Shown here: in pieces, positions 1 through 7,888 of the stretch
Layout: each line of letters opens with the position of its first letter
Position numbering within the stretch: position 1 is the stretch's first letter
Assembly (NCBI GenBank): GCA_039105265.1
Contig: JAPFFF010000017.1
Span: 1,922,001 to 1,986,000, forward strand
Reading direction: 5' to 3'
Source of the DNA: Tritrichomonas musculus
Lineage: Eukaryota; Parabasalia; Tritrichomonadida; Tritrichomonadidae
Length of the DNA: 64,000 nucleotides
Notes under the pieces: generated by a model
The model's input: only the letters and a program-made list of their open reading frames with translations
Told to the model about the DNA's origin: nothing
The model's database searches: none
Program-made: the position numbers and the translations under genes

Positions 1-187
1 CCTTATTTTTCCAAGCCCATTTACCAGCTTTACCAACTGCACTATCACCAATGAATTTACTTACTTTCCCAAAACCAGATTTTACAGAATTCCATGCATT
101 ATTTATAAATTTCCCAAAAGTACTACCACCAGAATCTGGTGTAGTAGATTGAATATATTTTCCAGAATCTATAGTTCCTGAAGGCAT
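1..187 (-). CDS. Small glycine/lysine-rich Polinton protein, 3' part outside window
   Basis: The start codon lies at 185-187 on the minus strand and the frame runs off the left edge. The first 62 residues begin MPSGTIDSGKYIQ and are rich in Gly, Ser and Lys, with an amphipathic stretch around residues 24-55 (FGKFINNAWNSVKSGFGK). It is followed on the same strand order by the ATPase gene, 17 bases away. Small basic or amphipathic proteins beside the packaging ATPase in Polintons are often minor virion components, but this is position-based inference; I do not recognise a specific domain. Confidence 0.55.
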   Translation of the reverse strand, partial: MPSGTIDSGKYIQSTTPDSGGSTFGKFINNAWNSVKSGFGKVSKFIGDSAVGKAGKWAWKNK

Positions 188-204
188 TTAATTTACAAAT
201 AAAA

Positions 205-1068
205 CTACTTTTCAAAGTAATATTTATTGGCGGTTATGTTCATAATAAATTTTGAATGAAGATCTCTATGCTGTAAATATTCTTTTACCGTCTTCTTGAT
301 ATTAAGGTTGTTATTTGTTTGTTGAAGCAAAGAAGTAAAATCTTCTTCTGAGTATCCACTATAGCATATGATATCCGTGGCCAATCTTTTTGCATTTATG
401 TGTACGAATCTGATTGTCTGAATAGCCATGATGCAGGTAATATTATAATGTCTTGTCTTGGTTAATAGTCTAAGGAATTCTGTATTATTATGTGTTAACA
501 AATCGCTTCCTGCACAGTCATCCAATATTATTAGTGTGTTATATGGGTAAGAAGAGGTTTGGTATTTTACTAACTTATTGGCTATATATACTATTCTATC
601 ATCTATTTCTTGGAGGGAGTGCTTGTTTATAAGTCTTTGCATTTCTTCATTTGTTTCCTTCATTTTTGATAATACATGTTTAACCATTGCATAATATTTT
701 ATTTTTCTTTTGAGGTGTTTCTTTAGGTAATCCATCAATTGGGCTTCATTAAGATATACTATTGGTGTCTTTACCTCTTTACTCATTGCCTCAGCCGTTT
801 TGTCTGCTTTTCCAGAACTTGAGCAAAATATTATTTTTTGATAGTACGGATGCTTAAATAGACGTTCAGTAATTAAAATATGAGACCACACCCAGTAACT
901 TTTTCCGGCACCTGGTTTACCAATAAGAAAAATAATTCCATTCGTACTAAAAGGATATGAAGGATGTAATGGCTTCATCAGTGCTGCCTCTATCTCTTTC
1001 TGGTTCTTACGCATAGTCTTTTGTATTAATGTTTTTACTTCTTTCATTACATTCTTAAAATCAGACAT
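205..1068 (-). CDS. Polinton A32-like packaging ATPase
   Basis: A 287-residue P-loop ATPase of the FtsK/HerA superfamily, related to the genome-packaging ATPases (A32 type) of Polintons and nucleocytoplasmic large DNA viruses. A Walker A motif FLIGKPGAGKS lies near residue 50 and a Walker B motif TLIILDDCAGSD near residue 185, where the DD pair would coordinate magnesium and activate water. The ATG giving MSDFKNVMKEV (1066-1068) is preferred over an upstream TTG. Family members pump DNA into capsids; whether this one is functional cannot be judged. It is followed by the HNH gene on the same strand, 27 bases upstream of this ATG. Confidence 0.85.
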   Translation of the reverse strand: MSDFKNVMKEVKTLIQKTMRKNQKEIEAALMKPLHPSYPFSTNGIIFLIGKPGAGKSYWVWSHILITERLFKHPYYQKIIFCSSSGKADKTAEAMSKEVKTPIVYLNEAQLMDYLKKHLKRKIKYYAMVKHVLSKMKETNEEMQRLINKHSLQEIDDRIVYIANKLVKYQTSSYPYNTLIILDDCAGSDLLTHNNTEFLRLLTKTRHYNITCIMAIQTIRFVHINAKRLATDIICYSGYSEEDFTSLLQQTNNNLNIKKTVKEYLQHRDLHSKFIMNITANKYYFEK

Positions 1069-1095
1069 TTTCGTAAGCAATAAATATACTAATAT

Positions 1096-1665
1096 TTACT
1101 CTAAATCATACAATTTTTTGAATTTAGAATAATATACTCTAACCTTATTACCATTAATATCAAGCATATTAACGATTTTAAATCCTCTTTTGTTTTCATT
1201 TACATGTAATTTTCTATACTGCATACCATTATATAAATAGAAAATATTATCATAGTAATAGTAATTTTCAAAATCATGTCCTCCATAACTATTTACTTTT
1301 ATTGCTTCTTCAGGTATATCATCAACAAACTCATATACGACTCCTCTATTAGATGATTTATTTAGCTGATTTGTTGATGATGATACCCATCGCAGATTTT
1401 CAATTCTGTTGTCATTTCTATTGTGATTAAGGTGATCAACTTGTGGAAGATTATTCGGGTTAGGAATGAATTGTAAAGCTATAAGTCTGTGTTTTAAATA
1501 AGTTTTCTTATTTAGAAAAACCTGTATGTAATCGTTATGAAAATATTCACTTACTATTTTACCATCAATCTTGTTTCTAATTGTAAATGGATATTGATTA
1601 AGTATTTCATAACTATCTTCGAAACCATTTAATGGAACAAATTCTGTAGCCAGATCAGTTGACAT
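1096..1665 (-). CDS. HNH-type endonuclease within Polinton
   Basis: A 189-residue protein with an HNH_3-like core near residues 60-105: QVDHLNHNRNDNRIENLRW, followed by VSSSTNQLNKS. The DH and N/H residues match the beta-beta-alpha metal finger of HNH homing-type nucleases. The N-terminal part (LNQYPFTIRNKIDGKIV) resembles the NUMOD4-like DNA-binding lead-in often found before such cores. It lies between the ATPase and integrase genes on the same strand with short gaps. HNH genes of this sort are common passengers in phages and large DNA viruses; in this element it may be a selfish homing gene or a nuclease used by the element. Confidence 0.7.
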   Translation of the reverse strand: MSTDLATEFVPLNGFEDSYEILNQYPFTIRNKIDGKIVSEYFHNDYIQVFLNKKTYLKHRLIALQFIPNPNNLPQVDHLNHNRNDNRIENLRWVSSSTNQLNKSSNRGVVYEFVDDIPEEAIKVNSYGGHDFENYYYYDNIFYLYNGMQYRKLHVNENKRGFKIVNMLDINGNKVRVYYSKFKKLYDLE

Positions 1666-1696
1666 TTATCATAGTGAAAAAATATATAAAAGTATT

Positions 1697-2782
1697 TTAA
1701 ATCCATTTTTTTATTCCATTGGGTATATTTTTCTTCTTTGACCAGTAATCTACTTCAAGATTAGATAGCTTTGTTGGAGCACCTTCTCGTAAATTTTTAG
1801 CCGGTATGATGTCTTCTGTTCCTTCGCTGTATTTAATTTTATATTTGTTCTTTGTTGTATCATAAGAAATAATCTTCTCCACAATACCTCTCTTGCCTCC
1901 CTTAAGTGTTTGTGCAATATTTTTGTTTTGTGTCTTGATTAACCTATAACCAGGGAGTTTGTCTATTGACTCATCTTTGGACTTAATTATAAATTGGTTC
2001 CCAGCCTTTGAATCAACTATATATGCTTCCTTGCTTACCTTGTTCCTGCGCTTCGAAAATGGCTCCTTGGCTTGAATAATTCTAACTCTATCATTTGGCT
2101 TAAAGTCATATGGATTGTTTTGCGACTTGGTTTTTACATATTCTTTTTCATCTTTCTCTGTCATCTCGTTTGGTATCTTATAGTCCAATGACCTGTGGGG
2201 AGAATTGTTGTATGAATCTATTAAACTATCCATTTCTTTCTCATTGATGAACCTGTTCTCGCCTACCATGTCTCTAATCGTTCTCATGAACCTATTTATG
2301 ATACCTAGTACATTATGATTATTATCCTCGGTAGTAGTGTAAACAATATTTTTGGTCTTCATCAACTGTAATACATCATTGGACAAGTAAGCAGCATCCT
2401 GGTCTGATGTTATCGAATAGACATCTGGCTCGTCCTCAAAAAATTTATTTAATGCCTGGGCTACCTCTTTTGCACCTTTCCCCTTCATTGGATAACAATA
2501 TGCTTTTCTTGTGTTAATATTAATTAGCATCAAATAGTTGAGACCATCCTTTGTCTTATCATTGATGAATGTGTCCATTTGATATCCTCCAGGGTGTTTA
2601 GAATAGATATTCATAAACTTTGCCTTTGGTACCTTAACATCATGTACTATCTTCCTTAAATAATCTAATGCGGCTTCTTCTGTGAATCCATATCGTTTTG
2701 CGAGTGGAACAAATTTAGAGGCAGATCTCCAAGGAAAAAAAGAATGAAGCTCATTAATTGTCTTAAAATGCTTTTTGTTCAT
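1697..2782 (-). CDS. Polinton rve-family integrase
   Basis: A 361-residue integrase of the retroviral/Polinton RNase H-fold type. Residues about 60-185 form the catalytic core, recognisable from GYQMDTFINDKTKDGLNYL, YSITSDQDAAYLSNDV and NHNVLGIINRFMRTIRD. A C-terminal segment near residues 290-335 (KRGIVEKIISYDTTKNKY, then IKYSEGTEDIIPAKNL) looks like a chromodomain-like beta barrel, common in Polinton integrases and thought to guide chromatin targeting. ATG at 2780-2782. It would insert the linear element DNA into the host chromosome. It sits near the right end of the element, as integrase genes of this group usually sit near one terminus. Confidence 0.85.
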   Translation of the reverse strand: MNKKHFKTINELHSFFPWRSASKFVPLAKRYGFTEEAALDYLRKIVHDVKVPKAKFMNIYSKHPGGYQMDTFINDKTKDGLNYLMLININTRKAYCYPMKGKGAKEVAQALNKFFEDEPDVYSITSDQDAAYLSNDVLQLMKTKNIVYTTTEDNNHNVLGIINRFMRTIRDMVGENRFINEKEMDSLIDSYNNSPHRSLDYKIPNEMTEKDEKEYVKTKSQNNPYDFKPNDRVRIIQAKEPFSKRRNKVSKEAYIVDSKAGNQFIIKSKDESIDKLPGYRLIKTQNKNIAQTLKGGKRGIVEKIISYDTTKNKYKIKYSEGTEDIIPAKNLREGAPTKLSNLEVDYWSKKKNIPNGIKKWI

Positions 2783-2793
2783 TTAAATTAGTC

Positions 2794-4044
2794 TTAAACA
2801 TACATCAATTTCTTATTGAATGGCATGAATTGCATTTCAATATAAAAGGATTCATTATTTGGTATCTTTACTGGTATCTGATTATGACGCCCTGAATAGA
2901 ATTCTATCCAAAATCGTTGATCAGTTGAGTTTAGCTTGAAGTATTTGATTGGGTTAAATATAACTTTACTATTTCCTAAATATCCTTTTGATGATTGTTC
3001 TGCTATTGATGAATATATTTTGCAACTAACTCTATCCCACACGTCCTCAAATTGTATTTCTCTCATCCATATACCTTCATATCTAATAGTATTCCCATTT
3101 TTGTCTTCAATAGGATTCTCTAAGTCCATGTATTTGTTTGGATTATTTTGAAAAGGTTCAAAACCAACATTAAATACATCTGCTAAATCATAAATACTAT
3201 TAACAGAATTATCTTGTATACCATTTTCAAAAGGTCTTATACGAAAGCTGATTGATAGGTCAATATAAAAAGGATTATTTTCATCTTCATTCCACATCGA
3301 ATACATTATTTCAATAAATTTCTTTTTATCATAATCATAATATCCGTCCATACCAACATCCCTTAAATTAAAAACAGGTTGTCCAACTAATTTTTTTGAT
3401 TCCTCTAATTCATCAATTTTTCTTCTTAAATCCCAGCTCTCATTTATTAAATTTTGCTTCTGAAGTGTTTTTTGTGCGATTTCATCTAAGTTCGTACTAT
3501 TTGCTATTTCAATATCAAGTTGTAGTGTTTCATCCATTTTCTTATTGATATCTTCTTCTAATTTCTCTTTTTGTTTATCAATAGATGAATGAAGAAATTT
3601 ATTTAATGCAATTGGAGCAACATTATATTTTTCAAACTCTGTTCTTAAGAAATATTTCAAATCAATTAATATTTCCCTTAAATCTTTTTCTGTAGGAATC
3701 CAAGAAATTACATCATAAAATAATTCTGATTTCCTATCATTTGGAATAGATAAATAAAGATCATCATATGTTTGATTTGGGTTGTTTAGCTTTAAGTCAT
3801 CATAATCTTTCTTATAATATTTTCTGATTCCTATTGTATAAGAAATTTTTCGTCTTCTACTATTTGTCCATATATTTCTCACACCTATTATTGATTCCCC
3901 TCTATTTGAAGTAACCCAATCTTGAGGATAATTAAAATAAAAACGATTAGGTCTTGTTTTATCTCGTTCCCCATCTTCTAAAAAGTAAGCATATTCAATT
4001 GGTATAGGTGTTGTTTCTTCAGCCGGATTAAGTGTTGGATACAT
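2794..4044 (-). CDS. Polinton protein of unknown role, 416 residues
   Basis: I do not recognise a named family. The preferred start is the ATG at 4042-4044 (MYPTLNPAEETTPIPIEYAY); an upstream TTG would add ten hydrophobic residues and is unlikely. The protein has a beta-rich N-terminal third, a charged coiled-coil stretch near residues 150-215 (KQKEKLEEDINKKMDETLQ) and a beta-rich C-terminal part ending in IEMQFMPFNKKLMYV. A beta-rich protein of this size encoded beside the integrase could be a structural or fibre-like virion protein, but that is inference from position only. It is the rightmost gene of the compact gene block, 11 bases upstream of the integrase start. Confidence 0.6.
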   Translation of the reverse strand: MYPTLNPAEETTPIPIEYAYFLEDGERDKTRPNRFYFNYPQDWVTSNRGESIIGVRNIWTNSRRRKISYTIGIRKYYKKDYDDLKLNNPNQTYDDLYLSIPNDRKSELFYDVISWIPTEKDLREILIDLKYFLRTEFEKYNVAPIALNKFLHSSIDKQKEKLEEDINKKMDETLQLDIEIANSTNLDEIAQKTLQKQNLINESWDLRRKIDELEESKKLVGQPVFNLRDVGMDGYYDYDKKKFIEIMYSMWNEDENNPFYIDLSISFRIRPFENGIQDNSVNSIYDLADVFNVGFEPFQNNPNKYMDLENPIEDKNGNTIRYEGIWMREIQFEDVWDRVSCKIYSSIAEQSSKGYLGNSKVIFNPIKYFKLNSTDQRFWIEFYSGRHNQIPVKIPNNESFYIEMQFMPFNKKLMYV

Positions 4045-4104
4045 TTTTATAAAAATATAAAAACAAAAGTGCAAAAACCAACCCTGAGAGGCCTTTTTCT
4101 GAAT

Positions 4105-4215
4105 TACTTATAAAAGAGATCTACTCCAAATGAAATCCTTATTGAAAGGAGCCGTCCGTTAACTAGGGGAAGTTAATGGCCTCGATCAGGAAGATGGAAA
4201 CTTAACTCAATAAGT
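4105..4215. other. Predicted multi-stem structured element beyond the last Polinton block gene
   Basis: Nested complementary segments: CTTATTGA (4138-4145) pairs with TCAATAAG (4207-4214); inside these GAGCC pairs with GGCCTC around 4149-4182; and innermost TTAACT pairs with AGTTAA around a short purine loop (4159-4175). Three nested helices in about 80 bases is unusual for this AT-rich DNA. No ribozyme core that I know (hammerhead CTGATGA...GAAA) is present on either strand. Confidence 0.4.
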
Positions 4216-4322
4216 TTTTTGTTTGCGGAATAATTGTTAACGAACAACTCACAACTTGGCCACAAATCCAAGTTTTCACAGATTTCACTCAAAGTCCACT
4301 CTTTCTCATAACTCAGAAAAAA

Positions 4323-4387
4323 TGCGTTCCGGATATATGTCGAACCTAGGATGTTAGGTAGGGAGTTTAACCATTACGACACACGCA
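4323..4387 (-). ncRNA. tRNA-like module with A-box, B-box and T-run
   Basis: Read on the minus strand, an A-box-like GTCGTAATGGTTA is followed by a B-box-like GGTTCGAC, the two outer ends pair as TGCGT/ACGCA, and a run of six T follows directly as in RNA polymerase III terminators. The span is only 65 bases and the T-arm does not pair well, so it is not a normal tRNA. It may be a decayed tRNA, the head of a tRNA-derived SINE, or a Pol III promoter of an unknown RNA. Confidence 0.35.
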
Positions 4388-4516
4388 TAGACAAAGATGG
4401 AAACTCGATTTTGAATAAATATAAAACCAAATAAATATTGAAATATATTGTAATAACTCAAATAATATATTCAGAATTTAGTTTTAAAAATAAACCATCC
4501 AAAAATATTCTTGTAT

Positions 4517-4590
4517 GGGGTCATAGCTCAATGGAAATATTTGGTGGAAAGTTACATGGTTCGAAAAATAGAAAGTCCGACATTTTTTAT
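4517..4590 (+). ncRNA. Second tRNA-like module (A-box and B-box)
   Basis: The sequence GGGTCATAGCTCAATGG contains a close match to the tRNA A-box (TAGCTCAATGG), and GGTTCGAAAAATAG 40 bases on matches the start of the B-box. The D-stem and T-stem partners are missing, so no cloverleaf closes. It lies about 130 bases from the other module and on the opposite strand. Confidence 0.3.
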
Positions 4591-5205
4591 AAAAAATTAA
4601 TTTTAATAAATTATAACCATAAACTTGTAAAAATAATAAAAAATTTTATCTATCAATTTATTAATAAAATTTTCTTTCACAAATATTATAATTTTAAAGG
4701 AAAAAATTTTATTTATCAATTTTGAAAATTTTAAGGTTGCTAATGGTGCGCACCAAGTGCGCACTTGGTGTACACTAAATGTCTGGCCAAAATTTAAATT
4801 CAAAAAGTGGAACAAAAATTTTGAAAAATTAATTAAAATCAATAACAAAATAATAAAAATTTAAATTCAAAAAGTGAAAAATAATATTAAAATATCTTGA
4901 TGTCTAGTTAACTTTTTAAGAATATTTTTATAAAATCTTTTCAAAATATTTGAGAGAAAAAAATATACTTCTGGCATAAAAATATTTGAGAGAAAATATT
5001 AACTCGATCAAAACTCAATATTTCGGGTCGTGCCTATACAAGAAATATCGTATTTTCGGGTGTAGAATTCAAAAAACACCATTAGAAAGCTCAAAAACTA
5101 CTCCATACCTTGGAAATGACATTGGTGGAATAGTGAAAGTAGAGGGTGTGTACTTACGATAGGTTTTCAGAGGGTATTTGGCAAACAAAATAATACTAAC
5201 ACTTT
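4591..5205. other. AT-rich spacer without supported gene
   Basis: No credible coding frame on either strand. The only notable structure is an inverted repeat around 4748-4770 (GTGCGCACCAAGTGCGCACTTGGTG), in which GTGCGCAC is itself palindromic. The rest is A/T tracts. Confidence 0.5.
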
Positions 5206-5642
5206 TTACTCAAATATCTTATGGTGCTCATCAAACTTTCTATATCGTGGTGCATCTTTTTCTCTTTCCCTATCATAATCATTATTGTATTTCAAAACAG
5301 CTGCACGTCTAAATTTAGCATATCTAAAACCACTAAATTTGTTTCTTTCGTCCAAAACCTCAATTATAACATATCCATTAGAATCACATGTCCTGATGTC
5401 TTTAAAGGAATCATAAACTTGTTGGGTTTCACGAGAAGTATAAATAGGATTTCTTAGAGTAAACTGTTTATATTGGGTCATAATCTTTAAATCTGATGGT
5501 ATGGTCATTTGTATAGTGTTGTATAAAAAATTAATAGAAATTTAAAAATGTGACAGTGTACTTGGCCTTGATGGATAAAGGTGGGAAGTTAGTGAAAAAA
5601 GAGGCTGTGTACTTACGATAGGTTTTTCAGTAGGTATTTGGC
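5147..5642 (+). repeat. Pair of direct repeats flanking the 100-residue gene
   Basis: Copy one (5147-5184) and copy two (5604-5642) share GTGTACTTACGATAGGTTTT and then CAG, a GGTATTTGGC ending, with only a few differences. They are about 457 bases apart and bracket the small minus-strand gene at 5206-5508. The surrounding sequence also matches loosely, so the repeated unit may be longer. Confidence 0.65.
5206..5508 (-). CDS. Small basic protein, 100 residues, probably Polinton cargo
   Basis: An ATG at 5506-5508 opens a 100-residue frame, MTIPSDLKIMTQYKQFTLRN onward, with a C-terminal half dense in charged residues (NDYDREREKDAPRYRKF). No domain is recognised. It has the same strand as the Polinton genes and normal amino acid composition for a real protein, unlike the A/T-tract frames around it. 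It is flanked on both sides by near-identical direct repeats, so it may be an independently duplicated or captured gene cassette. Confidence 0.5.
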   Translation of the reverse strand: MTIPSDLKIMTQYKQFTLRNPIYTSRETQQVYDSFKDIRTCDSNGYVIIEVLDERNKFSGFRYAKFRRAAVLKYNNDYDREREKDAPRYRKFDEHHKIFE

Positions 5643-5690
5643 CGGAAGCTGAGGCCCAAGCGAGGGTGTACCTGAGCTTGGTGGCGAAGC

Positions 5691-5727
5691 GTGTAGGCGG
5701 TGGTGAAGTATGAGACACCGCCTATAC
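5691..5727. other. GC-containing hairpin
   Basis: TAGGCGGTG (5694-5702) pairs with CACCGCCTA (5716-5724), extended by three further pairs including one G-T, around a 13-base loop. It lies directly beside the 3' end of the minus-strand gene remnant at 5732-6115, where it could act in 3'-end formation or mark an element end. Confidence 0.55.
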
Positions 5728-5731
5728 TTAA

Positions 5732-6115
5732 CTACTTGGCCTTTCCACTTTTTGCAGGGAAAATATGAATTATAAAAGATTTTAGATTTGGATTCAATGG
5801 TTGAACGTTAAATAAAAATAACGAATCTATGATTTTTGTTTCTTGTTTTTTGAGCCACTCTTCAAATATTGATATTGTTATTTCGTTTTCATTAATCATA
5901 TTTTTAGATATAGGATCATCATCGATCGAACCTTTTACCGTTCTATTTTTAAATTATGTTACAATTGGATTTACAGAGCAAGCATCTACACCAACAATAA
6001 TTCTAGTATTTTTTGGCCAATTTTTAGAAAATTCTCTAGCAATGAGTTGGCATTCTTTGATTTGAGTTAACTTATTATGTACTGACTCAAGTAATCTTTT
6101 TTGATCAGAATACAT
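5732..6115 (-). pseudogene. Broken gene remnant, about 127 codons, family unknown
   Basis: From an ATG at 6113-6115 the minus strand encodes a protein-like sequence starting MYSDQKRLLESVHNKL, with a characteristic segment RIIVGVDACSVNP near residue 45 and a C-terminal FLFNVQPLNPNLKSF. It carries about one break and looks like an old copy. The composition is that of a real protein. I do not recognise a named family; because it lies directly beside the Polinton remnant it may belong to mobile DNA. Confidence 0.45.
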
Positions 6116-6787
6116 TTTTCTGAAGAACCTTCAAACTTTTTGAGAAAAGGGCATCATGAAAAAAGTGACAAATTTGAGTTAAAAAAAACGTAATGATAAA
6201 AATTGAATGAAGTCATAGACGATATTAATCATTGCGCATAGTCTTCAAAAAAGTAACTGTTTTTATACCAAATATTTTATTTTATAATAAATAAATATAA
6301 TATTATAGTATACTATTGTTAATATATTTATTAATTAGATGTGTTAATTAAAACAGTGTTTTTTAATTGAGATATTTATTTAAAATTTTTGTGAAGGCGC
6401 AATGATTAAAAAACGGAGTTTATTTTTATTGAAAATATTGAATACATAAAATAATCATATCTCTGAAAAAAGATAATATACTAAATAATTTTTTGTGAAT
6501 AAATAAAATAGCAATTAAATTATTTTATAAAATCATTTTTGTAAAAGTAAAATGCAATTTTTTAAAATCATTTTTTGTAAAGGTGAAAATATTGACCATT
6601 TTATAAAAAGCATATAATATCTCTGTGAGCAAACCAATTCACATTACTCAAGATTTCTAGATTATTTACTATTATAATATTGTTTTATAAACTTTTAATT
6701 TCTTTTTAACATATAAAACCTATTCTAAAAAGCGATTATATAAAATATAAACTTAAGAGCCTCAAAATTTTAATTTCATCTGTTCAT
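6116..6787. other. Non-coding AT-rich stretch
   Basis: About 670 bases of A/T-rich DNA without a credible coding frame, RNA gene or repeat that I can identify. Confidence 0.6.
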
Positions 6788-7665
6788 TAACCCTTCGGCG
6801 GTTTTGTAAACTACGGCGACATCACCTATTTTTAAATAGTTTATACCGAATTTTGGAATTAAGGCGAATGGAGTTGAAATTACGGCATATAAAAAATGGT
6901 AACTTTTTCAAATAATAAATGGTCATATCAAAACTTTTTGAATAATTGCTTTGAATACTTTATATTATAACGTTTATTATTTTTTTCAAGAATTTTAATT
7001 TTATTCCAGGATAACCGTTTTTTTATATTAAAATTTCAATAAGCTCATATAAAAAGTTCTTGTTTTGGTTTATAATTTATGTTTTTTTCTTTACCTTTTT
7101 TATTCAAATTTTTCCTTCTAAATTATAATCACAGTATGATTGATCGTTTTTAATTCAATTTTTGAATAATATTTTAATGGATAATCGGCATGGTTAAATA
7201 TTAAACCATCTTAAACGGTTATCCTGGAATAAAATAAACATCCTGGAATTAAATATCTAACGTTATATAAAAAATTCATTTTAATAAACTAAACCAATTT
7301 ATTACAGAAATTAATCTCAATTGCATATGGTTGTCCTTGCAGTTATATAAGTTGATTTTATTCAACATCAGCATAACATTATTCACTCAAATCATCTTCG
7401 CCTGCTCAAATCAATTATCCAATTTCAATCTCATAACTTTTTCAGAAGACTGAAGAGTCTCCTCCATTTATTATCAAACGTGTAATAAAAAATTACTAAT
7501 AAGTAATAATATTAATTGAATTTAAAAGATTTTGAAAAAATAATATAATTATATTTCTTCTCAAAATCGACCAAATAAAATACGGCAATTGTATAGAGGT
7601 GTTTCGGTAAAATTACGGATTTGACAACGGCACTCTCCAACTACGGCCTACGGCCGTAAGGGTTA
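6788..7665. mobile_element. Non-autonomous DNA transposon, 878 bp, 8-9 bp target duplication
   Basis: Terminal inverted repeats start TAACCCTTCGGCGG on the left and TAACCCTTACGGCCG on the right (reverse complement). The element is flanked by the duplicated site CTGTTCATT at 6780-6788 and 7666-7674, a length typical of Mutator-like or hAT insertions. The ends are studded with CGG/CCG trinucleotides that stand out from the AT-rich surroundings. It encodes nothing and carries a second inverted-repeat element (6969-7264) in its middle. Confidence 0.8.
6969..7264. mobile_element. MITE with AACGTT ends, copy 1 (uninterrupted)
   Basis: Inverted repeats read inward from both ends as AACGTT, a short AT stretch, then TTTTATTCCAGGATAACCGTT. 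The element is about 296 bp and lies inside the 878-bp element. A second copy at 9656-13948 is split by two later insertions, so this copy serves as the empty-site reference. Target duplication is not resolved because the flanks are TATA-like on both sides. Confidence 0.75.
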
Positions 7666-7744
7666 CTGTTCATTGATTTTTATTAAAGAATATAAACGTT
7701 AATAAGTTACGTTAAGGAATTCGTGATGTGAAAAAAGTATAGTA

Positions 7745-7853
7745 GCGGACAGGTACGTTAGAAAATTTACATTGAAATGTAATTATTTTCCAACTTTTTG
7801 AAAACTCATATATTCAAAAAAATTCAATAGATTTTCTAACGGACGTGTCCGCC
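7745..7853. repeat. Subterminal inverted repeat at the left end of the Tc1/mariner element
   Basis: GCGGACAGGTACGTTAGAAA at 7745 onward is mirrored by the reverse complement GCGGACACGTCCGTTAGAAA ending at 7853. The 109-base segment can fold almost end to end. The other end of the transposon lacks it. Confidence 0.7.
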
Positions 7854-7888
7854 CACAAAAAGTTAATGAAATAAAATTTTTATTAAAA

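Larger units (their letters stand above)
1..5508 (-). mobile_element. Right-hand part of a Polinton/Maverick element (fossil or dormant copy)
   Basis: Six minus-strand reading frames lie head to tail with gaps of 10-30 bases up to 4044: a small protein leaving the window, a packaging-type ATPase, an HNH nuclease, an rve-type integrase and a 416-residue protein; a 100-residue frame follows at 5206-5508. Packaging ATPase plus retroviral-like integrase is the signature gene pair of Polintons/Mavericks, which are abundant in trichomonads. The visible genes look whole. DNA polymerase B, protease and major capsid genes are not in view and would lie to the left. I could not define the right terminal inverted repeat, so the right limit is a guess between about 4.1 and 5.7 kb. 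Confidence 0.8.

Noticed and set aside
4105-4215. Hammerhead ribozyme in the structured element
   Set aside because: The conserved CTGATGA and GAAA core is not present on either strand.
4323-4387. Functional tRNA gene
   Set aside because: Only 65 bases, T-stem does not pair and acceptor stem has mismatches; kept only as a tRNA-like module.
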